64,000 bases of DNA from assembly GCA_015064445.1 (NCBI GenBank), contig SVSE01000005.1, positions 62,001 through 126,000 on the forward strand, given 5' to 3'. Positions 12,166-22,310 of this stretch are shown here, piece by piece. Within the stretch, counting starts at the first letter, position 1; every line of letters starts with the position of its first letter. Under the pieces are notes generated by a model. It worked only from the letters and a program-made list of their open reading frames with translations, was not told where the DNA came from and did not search any database. This DNA comes from Oscillospiraceae bacterium. GTDB lineage: Bacteria; Bacillota; Clostridia; Oscillospirales; CAG-272. The position numbers and the translations under genes are program-made.

Positions 12166-12191
12166 AAAAGGGCGCGCTCGCGCCCTTTTTT
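12166..12191. terminator. Rho-independent terminator after glnA
   Basis: AAAAGGGCGCGCTCGCGCCCTTTTTT. Confidence 0.85.
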
Positions 12192-12246
12192 CTTGACAAT
12201 GCTCGCATAAAATAGTATAATTGTATGGAATGAAAGGAGGAGTGCT

Positions 12247-14139
12247 ATGCTATACCAAATAAAAAATGGCGCATACGAAATCGGTGTCAACCGAATTCTT
12301 GATAGAATAGATTTCGAAATTCGCGACAGCGAAAAAATAGCGATAGTTGGTCGTAATGGCTGTGGCAAAACCACTCTTCTGAAAATCATTTTAGGAGAGC
12401 TTGAAATCGACAAAAATGGCGAGGACACTCAAATTATAAAAAGTGGCAAATTGAGCGTCGGTTGCCTAAGCCAAGGAGCATTTTCAAGCCTTGATAAAAC
12501 CGTCGATGAGGAGATAAAGGAGGTTTTCGCAGATGTTCTCGCTAAAAAGAAGAGAATGGATGAAATCCTTGAGAAAATGCAGTCCTCGACAGATATAAGG
12601 CTCATAGACGAATTCAATCGCTTGCAGGCAGAATTCGAGGCACAGGACGGATATTTTTACGAAAAGGAATATAACCTCTTGCTCTCAAAATTTGGCTTTG
12701 ATTCAAGCGATAAGGCGCGCCCACTATCGTCGTTTTCTGGTGGTCAGCTGACAAAGCTTGCTTTTGTAAAGCTCCTCTTGGAGCGCCCCGATGTTTTGCT
12801 TCTTGATGAGCCTACAAACCACCTTGATATCGAAACACTCGAATGGCTTGAGGAATACCTAAAAAGCTATAAAAAGGCTGTCGTTGTTGTATCGCACGAT
12901 AGAATGTTTATTGACAAAATTGCCGACATTGTGTACGAAATTGAGCACGGAGTAACCAAAAGATATGTCGGAAACTACTCATCATTTGTAAAGCAAAAGG
13001 AAGAGAATTACGAAAGAGAATTAAAGGCTTACGAAAGACAGCAGGCAGAAATACACCGTCTTGAGACCTTGATTGAGCGCTTTCGTGACACACCCACCAA
13101 GGTGTCTATGACTGATTCTAAAATGAAGCAAATTGAGCATATGGATAAGCTCGAAGCACCAAGGCGCTTTGACACTAAAAGCTTCAAGGCGTCATTTGTG
13201 CCAAATCGCGACACAGGTAAGGATGTTTTGACTGTAAACAACCTTAAAATAGGCTACGGCATACCACTTGCAACCATTTCCTTTAAGCAATACAAAAAGC
13301 AAAGAATAGGCGTTATAGGTGGCAACGGTCTTGGTAAATCAACGCTTTTAAAAACTCTCGTTGGCATACTTCCAAGCCTTGGTGGTAGCTTTATGCTCGG
13401 TCATCAGGTTGATGTCGGATATTTCGACCAGCAGATGATGCAGACCACCTCGACAAAGACCGTTCTTGATGAGCTTTGGGATGACTTTCCAAGGCTTACC
13501 GAAACTGAGGCAAGAGGCGCTCTTGGCGCATTTATGTTCACAGGGGACGATGTTTTCAAGAATGTAACGGACCTCTCTGGTGGAGAGCGAGTAAGGCTTG
13601 CCCTTGCTAAAATCTTGCAGTCAAAGCCAAATTTCCTCATTCTTGACGAGCCTACAAACCATATGGATATGATAGGCAAGGAAACGCTTGAGGCTATGCT
13701 TGATAGCTTCGAGGGCACAATCCTCTTTGTATCTCACGATAGATACTTTGTCAAGAAAATTGCCGACTCCCTAATCGTTTTTGACCAAAACGGAGCAACA
13801 TATTTACCCTATACCTATGATGAATATTTAAAATATCGCGACACTCTCAGCCCCAAAATTGCAGAGGCAGTCAAGGCAGAGCCCGAGATTAAAAAGGGCA
13901 AGGATGACTACAATCGCTCAAAGGAGCTCGCCAAAAAGCAAAGAAGGCTTGCCAAGGTCGCTCAGCTTATCGAGGAAACGGAAGCTAAAATCGACGAAAA
14001 ATCAGCCGAGCTTTCCCTTGATGAAAATCAAAGCGATTACGAAAGACTCTGTCAGCTCTCAAACGAAATTGAAGAGCTTGAAAATCAGCTTATGGAGCTT
14101 TTAGAGGAAAGCGAGAGCTTAGAGAATGAACTAAAATAA
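12247..14139 (+). CDS. ABC-F family ATP-binding protein
   Basis: Two ABC cassettes (GRNGCGKTT / LSSFSGGQLTKLAFVKLLLERPDVLLLDEPTNHLD and GGNGLGKST / LSGGERVRLALAKIL..LDEPTNHMD), no TM segments, ABC-F linker. Confidence 0.95.
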   Translation: MLYQIKNGAYEIGVNRILDRIDFEIRDSEKIAIVGRNGCGKTTLLKIILGELEIDKNGEDTQIIKSGKLSVGCLSQGAFSSLDKTVDEEIKEVFADVLAKKKRMDEILEKMQSSTDIRLIDEFNRLQAEFEAQDGYFYEKEYNLLLSKFGFDSSDKARPLSSFSGGQLTKLAFVKLLLERPDVLLLDEPTNHLDIETLEWLEEYLKSYKKAVVVVSHDRMFIDKIADIVYEIEHGVTKRYVGNYSSFVKQKEENYERELKAYERQQAEIHRLETLIERFRDTPTKVSMTDSKMKQIEHMDKLEAPRRFDTKSFKASFVPNRDTGKDVLTVNNLKIGYGIPLATISFKQYKKQRIGVIGGNGLGKSTLLKTLVGILPSLGGSFMLGHQVDVGYFDQQMMQTTSTKTVLDELWDDFPRLTETEARGALGAFMFTGDDVFKNVTDLSGGERVRLALAKILQSKPNFLILDEPTNHMDMIGKETLEAMLDSFEGTILFVSHDRYFVKKIADSLIVFDQNGATYLPYTYDEYLKYRDTLSPKIAEAVKAEPEIKKGKDDYNRSKELAKKQRRLAKVAQLIEETEAKIDEKSAELSLDENQSDYERLCQLSNEIEELENQLMELLEESESLENELK

Positions 14140-14140
14140 A

Positions 14141-14164
14141 AACCGCTCGTTTGAGCGGTTTTTT
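14141..14164. terminator. Rho-independent terminator
   Basis: AACCGCTCGTTTGAGCGGTTTTTT between convergent genes. Confidence 0.8.
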
Positions 14165-14166
14165 GA

Positions 14167-15897
14167 TTATTTATTTTCGTTTGCGTACTTGTGATAAAGC
14201 TCCTTAACCTTGAAATAGGACGCCTTTGGATTTCTATATTCGTCCAAAATTCCTTTATTGTTAAAGTAGCGAACACGGTTGAGGTCAGTTGAAGGCGAGG
14301 TCCTAATATTGCAGAACTGCCAAATGAATGTTCCCCTCATATAGTCTGTATTATGGAAGAGCTCTAAGGTGTATTCGAGCAAATCTCTTTGATATTCCTC
14401 ACTCCAACGAACCGTGTCAAAGTGTGAATGGAAGCCAGCCAACGCAGCAGCACCAAATTCACTCATAATAACAGGCTTGTCAGTCCAACCGTTTTCTATT
14501 CTGCGCTCTGCAAATTGCTTAATCATCATATCCCAGTCGGCTAAATTACCATTGTAGCCACCGTATCTATACCAGCCGTGATATATATTGATACAAATGA
14601 TATCATCAAAGTCCATATCATTGTCCTTTAATGGATGGTTAGATGCGTGAGTGATAAGACGGTTACCACCATTAGCACGCAAGAACTTGCTCCATTTTTC
14701 GGAAATAGGATGTGTATTTGGATGATATGTAGCGATTTCGTTATGCATGCCCCAAATGATAATTGATGGATGGTTGTAGTAATATCTAACCATTTCCTTA
14801 TGCATATTGAAGCCTCTTTCCATAAGAGCCTCATTCTTAAAGGACTCCTCACTAAAGCCACAGCCCCACATAGGAATCTCGCACCAGAAGAGAATACCTC
14901 TCTCGTCAAGCATATCCATAAATATTCTTGAGTTAGGATAGTGTGAGCCACGAATAGAGTTACAGCCAAGGTCACAAATAAGGTCAAGATCCTTCTTCAT
15001 AAGCTTAGCAGGGAATGCAAAGCCCCAGTCAGGATGCTCGTCGTGTCTGTTTACACCACGGAATTCAATTGCTTTTCCATTGAGGAGAATATTGCAATTT
15101 GCAACCTCAACAAGTCTAAATCCAATCTTGTCAATTAAGTCGTCAGTTTCAGTTCTTGCAACAACTGTATAAAGATTTGGAGATTCAGTATCCCAAAGAG
15201 ATACATTTTCAATTACAAAATCCTCTGACTTAATAGTAGCTCTTTCATAAGCACCAAGAGTTACATCGCCCTTGTAAATTATATGCTCGCCAACGCTAAC
15301 CAAAACCTCGCTTGTTGTCTCATTGCCCTCAGCATTGTAAAGCTCCATTTCTGCGTGTACGGTTGCGCTCTTAAGGTCCTTTGAAAGCTCATATGCAATG
15401 TGATTTGTGAGAATGGAAATTCCACCAAGCTCACAAAGAGTTACATCTCTTGCAATACCGCCATAGTTAAACCAGTCAGTATATCTTTGTGGGAAGGAAA
15501 GTGCGTTCAAGGTGCTATCAGCGCAAACAACAAGAGTATGCTCGCCACTCTCAACCTCGTTTACAATGATTTCAAATTGAGTAAAAGCGCCATAGTGTGT
15601 GCCGATTTCCTTGCCATCAAGGTAAACTGTCGCCTCGGTCATAACGCTCTCAAACTCAAACATAAGAGTGCCACCAACGCTCTCAAACCTTTTTTCGTAC
15701 CAGCCACAGCCCTCGAAATTCAAAAGTCTAAGCTCATTATTCCAAACAGATGGAACAATCACGGTTTCAGCATTCTCAGGAAGCCCATTTTGCCAGCCCT
15801 GTGTTTTTCCAACGCCGTCCTTGTCGGCAATAAATTTCCAAGCACCATTAAGCGATTGAACGTATCTTACCTTATGATCATTAAATAATCTTTTCAT
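14167..15897 (-). CDS. Glycoside hydrolase family 2 (beta-glucuronidase/beta-galactosidase-like)
   Basis: GVNRHDEHPDWGFAF, GCNSIRGSHYPNS, IIWGMHNEI, PVIMSEFGAAALAGFHS. Confidence 0.92.
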   Translation of the reverse strand: MKRLFNDHKVRYVQSLNGAWKFIADKDGVGKTQGWQNGLPENAETVIVPSVWNNELRLLNFEGCGWYEKRFESVGGTLMFEFESVMTEATVYLDGKEIGTHYGAFTQFEIIVNEVESGEHTLVVCADSTLNALSFPQRYTDWFNYGGIARDVTLCELGGISILTNHIAYELSKDLKSATVHAEMELYNAEGNETTSEVLVSVGEHIIYKGDVTLGAYERATIKSEDFVIENVSLWDTESPNLYTVVARTETDDLIDKIGFRLVEVANCNILLNGKAIEFRGVNRHDEHPDWGFAFPAKLMKKDLDLICDLGCNSIRGSHYPNSRIFMDMLDERGILFWCEIPMWGCGFSEESFKNEALMERGFNMHKEMVRYYYNHPSIIIWGMHNEIATYHPNTHPISEKWSKFLRANGGNRLITHASNHPLKDNDMDFDDIICINIYHGWYRYGGYNGNLADWDMMIKQFAERRIENGWTDKPVIMSEFGAAALAGFHSHFDTVRWSEEYQRDLLEYTLELFHNTDYMRGTFIWQFCNIRTSPSTDLNRVRYFNNKGILDEYRNPKASYFKVKELYHKYANENK

Positions 15898-16072
15898 AAA
15901 TTCTCCTTACATAGCCTTACTGCCATAAGCCCTAAGGTCGCATATTTTTTTCTATGCCCTAATTATACCATATACTTTCTACAAATTCAATCCTATAACT
16001 TGATTTTTCAGTGTATATATGCTAAAATTAAAGAGAATTTAAGCCCTATATTTCTTGATTACGAGGTAAAAT

Positions 16073-17632
16073 ATGAATTTGAATGTAAAAATGCTTGAAA
16101 ATGAGCTTTGGTATGGTGGCTCAGTTGCCGACGCAATGCTTGCTCCATTTGATGAAAGCTCTGTATATGAGCTTGATATGGAATGCGCCTACAACCAAAC
16201 AATGCCATTTTTCCTTTCAAGCAAGGGAAGATATATTTGGTGCGAGGACCCAATGAGAGTCCAAATAAAAAATGCCGAAATCAACCTTTCAGCACCAAGC
16301 GAAATCATTCTATGCAACGCAGGAAAAACCTTAAAGGACGCATACATGGTCGCCTCTAAGAGCCATTTTCCATTTAGTGGAAAGATCCCACCTCTTAAAT
16401 TCTTTGAGAGCGCACAATATAACACGTGGATGGAGCTTGACTATCATCAAAGCCAAGAGGCAATCCTCGAATACGCTCACGGAATTGTTGATAATGGCTA
16501 TGAGCCAGGCATTTTGATGATTGATGAGGGCTGGCACACAAGATACGGTCTTTGGGAGTGGGATTTTGTTAACTTTCCTGACCCTAAGGCTATGATAGAG
16601 GAGCTACACGCACTCGGCTTTAAGGTTATGCTTTGGGTAGTTCCTATGGTAACAGCTGACGGTCAAGCATTTAGCATGAGCTATTTCGATTATCATAGCA
16701 ATTTGGACGGGGCATGTGGCGATAAAAGATACTTTTTGCGCACCGATAATGGAAAGGTCGCCCTCTTAGAGTGGTGGAATGGATTTAGCGCAATTCTCAA
16801 TATGTGTACCCCCGATGACAGAGAATACCTTGACAAAAAATTACGCAAGCTCATTGACGAATACGGTGTTGACGGCTTTAAATTTGATGGCGGCACAATA
16901 GAGGCATATCATCAAAGAAATATCGTAAACGGTCCTCAAACAGCCTACACCCCTGCCGAGCTTAATATTGCTTGGAACGAGTTTGGCGCAAGATACGAAT
17001 ATCACGAATACAAGGACACCTTTAAGGGCGGTGGCAAGCCTGTTATTCAAAGATTGAGAGATAGAAGTCACAGGTGGAAGAATGACGGAATTGATACAAT
17101 CCTGCCCTCTGCCTTGATACAGGGGCTTATCGGCCATCCGTTCATTTGCCCAGATATGATAGGCGCAGGCGAGTGGTCGTGTAACTATGACCCAAATTTC
17201 AAAATAGACCAGGAGCTTTTTGTAAGAATGGCACAGGTAAGCGCGCTTTTACCTATGATGCAATTCTCTTGGGCGCCTTGGAAAAAGCTTGATGAAAAGC
17301 ACGCAAGGCTTTGCCTTGAAAGCGCAAAATTGCACAAGAAATTCGCACCATACATAATAGAGCTTGTAAAGGAAAGCGCCACCACAGGAGAGCCCATTGT
17401 GCGCCATATGGATTATTCATATCCAAATCACGGCTACGAAAGAGTGCTTGACCAATTTATGCTCGGCGATAAGGTTTTGGTCGCCCCCGTTATCGAAAAG
17501 GGCGAGGAGCAAAGACAAGTGCTCTTACCAGAGGGCAAATGGCTCTACCTTGGTAAGACAGAATATGACGGAGGCAAACCCATAACAGTCGACGCCCCAC
17601 TCGATGTCCTCCCATACTTCATCAAAAAATAA
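16073..17632 (+). CDS. Glycoside hydrolase family 31 protein
   Basis: GILMIDEGWHTRYGLWEWDFVNFPDPKAMIEELHALGFKVMLWVVPMV, GVDGFKFDGG nucleophile region, HPFICPDMIGAGE. Confidence 0.9.
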   Translation: MNLNVKMLENELWYGGSVADAMLAPFDESSVYELDMECAYNQTMPFFLSSKGRYIWCEDPMRVQIKNAEINLSAPSEIILCNAGKTLKDAYMVASKSHFPFSGKIPPLKFFESAQYNTWMELDYHQSQEAILEYAHGIVDNGYEPGILMIDEGWHTRYGLWEWDFVNFPDPKAMIEELHALGFKVMLWVVPMVTADGQAFSMSYFDYHSNLDGACGDKRYFLRTDNGKVALLEWWNGFSAILNMCTPDDREYLDKKLRKLIDEYGVDGFKFDGGTIEAYHQRNIVNGPQTAYTPAELNIAWNEFGARYEYHEYKDTFKGGGKPVIQRLRDRSHRWKNDGIDTILPSALIQGLIGHPFICPDMIGAGEWSCNYDPNFKIDQELFVRMAQVSALLPMMQFSWAPWKKLDEKHARLCLESAKLHKKFAPYIIELVKESATTGEPIVRHMDYSYPNHGYERVLDQFMLGDKVLVAPVIEKGEEQRQVLLPEGKWLYLGKTEYDGGKPITVDAPLDVLPYFIKK

Positions 17633-17634
17633 TT

Positions 17635-17666
17635 AAAAGCACCTTCTTCTTGCGAAGGTGCTTTTT
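17635..17666. terminator. Rho-independent terminator
   Basis: AAAAGCACCTTCttcttgcGAAGGTGCTTTTT between convergent genes. Confidence 0.82.
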
Positions 17667-17676
17667 CATAAAAATC

Positions 17677-18363
17677 CTATTCACTTATGGGCTCTAAGCT
17701 TGATATTATTTTCTCAATCTCCGTCCATTCAAGAGAAGCCTTGCATCTTAAATGGAATGAATAATCATGCTCCAGCCATTTTATCGAGTACATATCGTTC
17801 TTGGTAGAATAATACACCTTTCTTTCCCCAATATATGTAATCTCATAATCAAGCTCCTCGGCGTCTGATATGATGTCGTTATCATTTATGCTATATTGAG
17901 AAAAATTTATTGTAAATTCATCTTTTTCCCATACTGTAAAAATTTTAATATCGTTCTTATCGTGGATAATTTGCTCATAGCCTTCTTCCTTAAAATAAGC
18001 TGGCTCGTATACTGTTTCTATCGGTGTTAAATCCTCTGAGTCATCCCTGTCCTCGACAAAGAATACAGCAAAGCTGTCGTAAATCTCAACAAAGAAGCTT
18101 GCAATTGCAGTCCTTACCCTTGCCGAAACGGAGAGTATTATTGAAAAGCAAATGATTATCGCAGCAATAAGAGAAAGCGTAACTCGTCTTGAGCGTGTCT
18201 TGTCATTCTCCCTCTTGGCATCATCTATAACAGACAAAATTCTGCTCTTGAAAGCCTCGTCTGCCTTAATGGCAGAGTAGTCCATTGCTTCAATTTCCCT
18301 TATCTCCTGCAAGGTGCATTCAAGCAGGGATTTTTTAAATATAGCCTTGTCAGTTGTGCTCAT
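17677..18363 (-). CDS. Putative anti-sigma factor / DUF4367-like membrane protein
   Basis: N-terminal cytosolic region, single TM (VTLSLIAAIIICFSIILSVSARV), extracytoplasmic domain ending ..EIEKIISSLEP; overlaps the sigma gene stop. Confidence 0.75.
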   Translation of the reverse strand: MSTTDKAIFKKSLLECTLQEIREIEAMDYSAIKADEAFKSRILSVIDDAKRENDKTRSRRVTLSLIAAIIICFSIILSVSARVRTAIASFFVEIYDSFAVFFVEDRDDSEDLTPIETVYEPAYFKEEGYEQIIHDKNDIKIFTVWEKDEFTINFSQYSINDNDIISDAEELDYEITYIGERKVYYSTKNDMYSIKWLEHDYSFHLRCKASLEWTEIEKIISSLEPISE

Positions 18364-18902
18364 ATATCTAAATCTCCAAATTCTTTCTTTATAAGCGCCC
18401 TGCCTCTGCGAAATCTTGTTTCAATTGTTTTAAATGGCACATCTAAAACAGTCGCAATTTCCTTTAGCGTCAGATTGCTTACAAAATATAAAATTAAAAC
18501 ATCCTTGTATATTGTGGGCATCGCTTTTATGTAGCTTATCAGGCGCTCCTTTAGGTCCTCTGTCGTTACCTCTTTTTCTACATTGTATTCAGAGGATAAA
18601 TTGTAAAATTCGCTCAGACTCACCGTTGTAGCCCTGTTGCGCCTGTGCATCATGCGCGAGGCTCTGTTTCGTACACATACAAATAAATATGCCTTTGTTT
18701 CATCCTCGCTTTCAAGTGGCGCAAGGTGTCCACTCTTTGCCATGTCGTAGAATATTTCGTGTACTGCATCCTTCGCATCGTCCTCATTTTGTAAATAATG
18801 ATACGCTATTTGTAGCATCCAGTCCAAATACTCCTCATATATGTAGGAAAATCGCTTTTGGTCCTGCTCAGTTTCTAATAAAGATAAATATAGTGTTAAC
18901 AT
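18360..18902 (-). CDS. ECF-type RNA polymerase sigma factor
   Basis: Region 2 (YEEYLDWMLQIAYHYLQNEDDAKDAVHEIFYDMAK) and region 4 (DVLILYFVSNLTLKEIATVLDVPFKTIETRFRRGRALIKKE). Confidence 0.92.
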   Translation of the reverse strand: MLTLYLSLLETEQDQKRFSYIYEEYLDWMLQIAYHYLQNEDDAKDAVHEIFYDMAKSGHLAPLESEDETKAYLFVCVRNRASRMMHRRNRATTVSLSEFYNLSSEYNVEKEVTTEDLKERLISYIKAMPTIYKDVLILYFVSNLTLKEIATVLDVPFKTIETRFRRGRALIKKEFGDLDI

Positions 18903-19095
18903 TTTTTCGTCCCTTAGGCTTTTAAAATTGTCTTGCTTGAGTAAAGCACCTTTAATATATCATACCACAACCAAGCCATCTTATCAAGAAAAATAAAAAT
19001 AAAAAATTTTCAAAAAAGTGAAGGATTTTATAAAAAAATCGTCTTTATAATGTCAAGGAAGGGTAAAAATAATAATTTTGAAAGGAGGTGTAAAA

Positions 19096-19518
19096 ATGAA
19101 AATTGCAAAAAGAATGGGCTTTTTCCTCTTGGCAATGGCTACCTTGCTTGTATTCACATTTCATGTCTTCGCATCTGAGAATGCCATTAACCCACGCTTA
19201 AATAATATGAGCTCTGCTGAGGCTGTTTTTGTTATAGACAGCAATGGCTTGGCAACCGTTACATATACCTGCTTTGGCTATATTGATATAACAACCAGCA
19301 TTCAGGTTGATATAAAGATTGAAAAGAAATTCTTGTGGTGGTGGAATGATGTTGATGGCGCACAATGGACCGATTACTCATCAACCGATTATTGCGATAA
19401 CACTCATACAATTCAATTGTCTAAAAAAGGAACATATAAGGCGACTATAACCTATACCGTATACGGTACTGCCGGAGAGGCAGATGTTATAACAAGAGAG
19501 CTGGAAAGATCTTATTAA
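19096..19518 (+). CDS. Small secreted protein, unknown function
   Basis: Signal peptide MKIAKRMGFFLLAMATLLVFTFHVFA; RBS GAAAGGAGGTG; no recognised family. Confidence 0.7.
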   Translation: MKIAKRMGFFLLAMATLLVFTFHVFASENAINPRLNNMSSAEAVFVIDSNGLATVTYTCFGYIDITTSIQVDIKIEKKFLWWWNDVDGAQWTDYSSTDYCDNTHTIQLSKKGTYKATITYTVYGTAGEADVITRELERSY

Positions 19519-19616
19519 GAAAAAGCATTTGGCTACAATGTAGCCAAATGCCAAAGCAAGAAAATAGCTTGTTGTGTGGCTTAACAACAATTTTTAATAA
19601 ACAAAGGATTTTAAAT

Positions 19617-19865
19617 ATGGCAAATACAATCGAAAAGGATCAAAATATTGCCGAAGAAGAGGGCGTACGAAGAACCTTCATCTATTTTAGAAAAGATGGA
19701 GAACCCCTCGGCATAGTGGAAACGCCTGGCGTTGAGCCCGTGGCATCTCAACGATGCTTAGGAGAGTACAAATTCGAGGCATTCGAGGTAATGTGCATGC
19801 CAGACGGAAGAAAATTCACTGTAAATCCAAAGGATAAAGAGAGCAATAGCTCCAACGAAAAATAA
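19617..19865 (+). CDS. Small hypothetical protein
   Basis: 82 aa, ATG behind AAAGGA, charged C-terminus; follows the secreted gene in the same orientation. Confidence 0.55.
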   Translation: MANTIEKDQNIAEEEGVRRTFIYFRKDGEPLGIVETPGVEPVASQRCLGEYKFEAFEVMCMPDGRKFTVNPKDKESNSSNEK

Positions 19866-20067
19866 TCCAAACAAAACCCAAAAAACCCTTCCTTAACAAA
19901 AACTGAACAGTTTTACGGCTTGGCATCCCCAAGCCGTTTTTTCATCCGTTATTTCTCATCGGCGTTTTTGCTTTATTATGTTGAAAGAATGCACATATTA
20001 TGATAGAATATATTTAGAGTAATACTTGCGATGATATATTTTTAAAACTATTTAAAAAGGAGAGTCT

Positions 20068-21765
20068 ATGAAGGTTGTAATTATTGGTGGGGTTGCTGGT
20101 GGAGCAACTGCTGCGGCAAGAATAAGAAGATTAGACGAGAATGCGGAGATTATCATTTTTGAGCGCTCGGGTTATATTTCATATGCAAACTGTGGCTTGC
20201 CATATTATATCGGTGGCATTATTGAGGACAAAGAGGATTTGACGCTTCAAACGCCCGAGGGCTTTTATAGGCGATTTAGAATCAAAGCCAAGGTAAACCA
20301 CGAGGTAACCGATATCGACGCAAAAAACAAAACCGTTTTCGTGACCGACCTAAAAACAGGAGAGGGCTTCACGGAAAGCTATGACAAGCTGATTTTATCC
20401 CCTGGAGCAAAGCCTATTTTGCCCGATTTCTATACTGAAAATGAAAGAACCTTCACACTTCGAACAGTAGAGGATACGCTAAAAATCCGTGCGTTTGTTG
20501 AGCAAAATCAGCCTAAGACTGCAGTTATTATCGGCGGTGGCTTTATCGGTCTTGAAATGGCGGAAAATCTTGCTGAGCTTGGAATAAAAACAACCATATT
20601 TCAGCGTGGCAACCATCTTTTGCCACCCGTTGATTGCGATATGGCATCGTTTATTCACGCAAGCTTCCGTTACCACGGAGTAGAGCTGATACTGAGCAGT
20701 AGTGCAAGTAAAATGAGCATTACAGATAACAAGGTTCAGCTTGAGCTTGACGGTGGAAAGCAAATTAGCGCCGATATGGTCGTGCTTGCAGTTGGTGTTG
20801 CACCAGAAAATACACTTGCGAAAAAGGCAGGCTTGGAGCTTGGCTTAAAGGGCACAATCAAGGTAAATAGCAAAATGGAAGCCTCTGTCCCCGATATCTA
20901 CGCAGTGGGCGATGCCGTGCAGGTAAAGCATTTTGTAACAGAGCAGGATGCAGTAATTTCCTTGGCTGGACCTGCAAATAAGCAGGGACGTGTCGCTGCT
21001 GACAATATTTGTGGACTTGAAAGCGAATATAAGGGCTCACAGGGCTCATCTGTTATAAAGCTATTTGATATGACAGTGGCAACGACGGGAATTAACGAAC
21101 AGCAAGCAAAATCAAACGGCTACGAATACGAAAAGGTTATCTTAACCCAAAATTCCCACGCAGGATATTACCCCGGCGCAAAGGCAATGACTCTAAAGCT
21201 GATTTTTGAAAGGAAGAGCCTTAAAATTTTAGGCGCACAAATTGTCGGATACGATGGCGTTGATAAGCGCATAGATGTTATTGCAACAGCAATTCGTGCA
21301 GGCTTGAGGGCTGATTGGCTAAAGGATTTGGATTTGGCATACGCACCACCTTATTCTTCGGCAAAGGACCCTGTTAATATGGCAGGCTTTGTCGCTGAAA
21401 ATATCAAAAACGGTGTGGTAAAGCAGTTTTATTATGAGGATATTTCTGCCTTGCGTGAAAGAGAGGATGTAATTTTGCTTGACACGCGCACTCCGTTTGA
21501 ATATATGCGAGGTCGTGCAGATGGCTTTATCAATATTCCACTTGACGATTTAAGGGAGCGCATAGGCGAGCTTGATAAATCTAAAAAAATCTATGTCATG
21601 TGCCAAAGTGGACTCCGTAGCTATTTGGCAACACGAATCTTAATGCAAAACGGCTTTGATGCCTACAATTTCGCAGGTGGCTTTAGACTGTATAGCAGTA
21701 TCAAAAACGAGGAATTGCTATCTAATAGATGCTACTCCTGCGGTATGGAAAAAACAGATAAATAA
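20068..21765 (+). CDS. FAD-dependent pyridine nucleotide-disulfide oxidoreductase with C-terminal rhodanese domain (CoA-disulfide reductase-like)
   Basis: GGVAGGATAAARIRR, YISYANCGLPYYIGG, VIIGGGFIGLEMAENL, rhodanese MCQSGLRSYLATRIL. Confidence 0.93.
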   Translation: MKVVIIGGVAGGATAAARIRRLDENAEIIIFERSGYISYANCGLPYYIGGIIEDKEDLTLQTPEGFYRRFRIKAKVNHEVTDIDAKNKTVFVTDLKTGEGFTESYDKLILSPGAKPILPDFYTENERTFTLRTVEDTLKIRAFVEQNQPKTAVIIGGGFIGLEMAENLAELGIKTTIFQRGNHLLPPVDCDMASFIHASFRYHGVELILSSSASKMSITDNKVQLELDGGKQISADMVVLAVGVAPENTLAKKAGLELGLKGTIKVNSKMEASVPDIYAVGDAVQVKHFVTEQDAVISLAGPANKQGRVAADNICGLESEYKGSQGSSVIKLFDMTVATTGINEQQAKSNGYEYEKVILTQNSHAGYYPGAKAMTLKLIFERKSLKILGAQIVGYDGVDKRIDVIATAIRAGLRADWLKDLDLAYAPPYSSAKDPVNMAGFVAENIKNGVVKQFYYEDISALREREDVILLDTRTPFEYMRGRADGFINIPLDDLRERIGELDKSKKIYVMCQSGLRSYLATRILMQNGFDAYNFAGGFRLYSSIKNEELLSNRCYSCGMEKTDK

Positions 21766-21787
21766 GAATTTGATGAGGAGAACGCAT

Positions 21788-22150
21788 ATGAAATACAAAG
21801 GAACGCTTATTGTTGTTAAAGATTGTAACCGTGCGTTAAAGTTCTATAGTGATATGTTTGGATTTCAACTGCTTCAAGACAACGATGGGAATATGGAATT
21901 GACGAATAATTTATATTTACAAGAATCGGGATACTGGGAACAATTCACAAAAAGAAGTGTAATTCCAAACAGTAATCAGTCGGAGTTGTATTTTGAAGAG
22001 CCCAACATAGAACAATTTGTAGAGCGCCTTGAAACACTTTACCCTGAAATTGAATATGTCAACCACCTGATGACACACAGTTGGGGGCAAAAGGTGGTTA
22101 GATTCTACGATTTGGATGGTAACTTAATTGAAGTTGGAACACCTATATAA
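21788..22150 (+). CDS. VOC/glyoxalase-family protein
   Basis: MKYKGTLIVVKDCNRALKFYSDMFGFQL..VRFYDLDGNLIEVGTP. Confidence 0.85.
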   Translation: MKYKGTLIVVKDCNRALKFYSDMFGFQLLQDNDGNMELTNNLYLQESGYWEQFTKRSVIPNSNQSELYFEEPNIEQFVERLETLYPEIEYVNHLMTHSWGQKVVRFYDLDGNLIEVGTPI

Positions 22151-22201
22151 GCAAATTCCAATTTGTCGTGTAGATAGCGATGGTAGTATTGTGAAAAAAT
22201 A

Positions 22202-22230
22202 TTGACATAAACGGCAAAATATGATATAAT
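22202..22230 (+). promoter_or_regulatory. Sigma-70-type promoter upstream of trkH/ktrB
   Basis: TTGACA (22202-22207), 17-nt spacer, TATAAT (22225-22230). Confidence 0.8.
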
Positions 22231-22310
22231 CATAAAAAATAACGATAACAAAAGGAACCAGCTGACTGCAGAGGACATTGGTTCCTTTATGCTTTTTAGA
22301 GGAAAATCTT

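Noticed and set aside
22231-22310. ydaO-type c-di-AMP riboswitch upstream of the K+ uptake operon
   Set aside because: The leader is only about 75 nt with one hairpin; far too small and lacking the conserved ydaO motifs.
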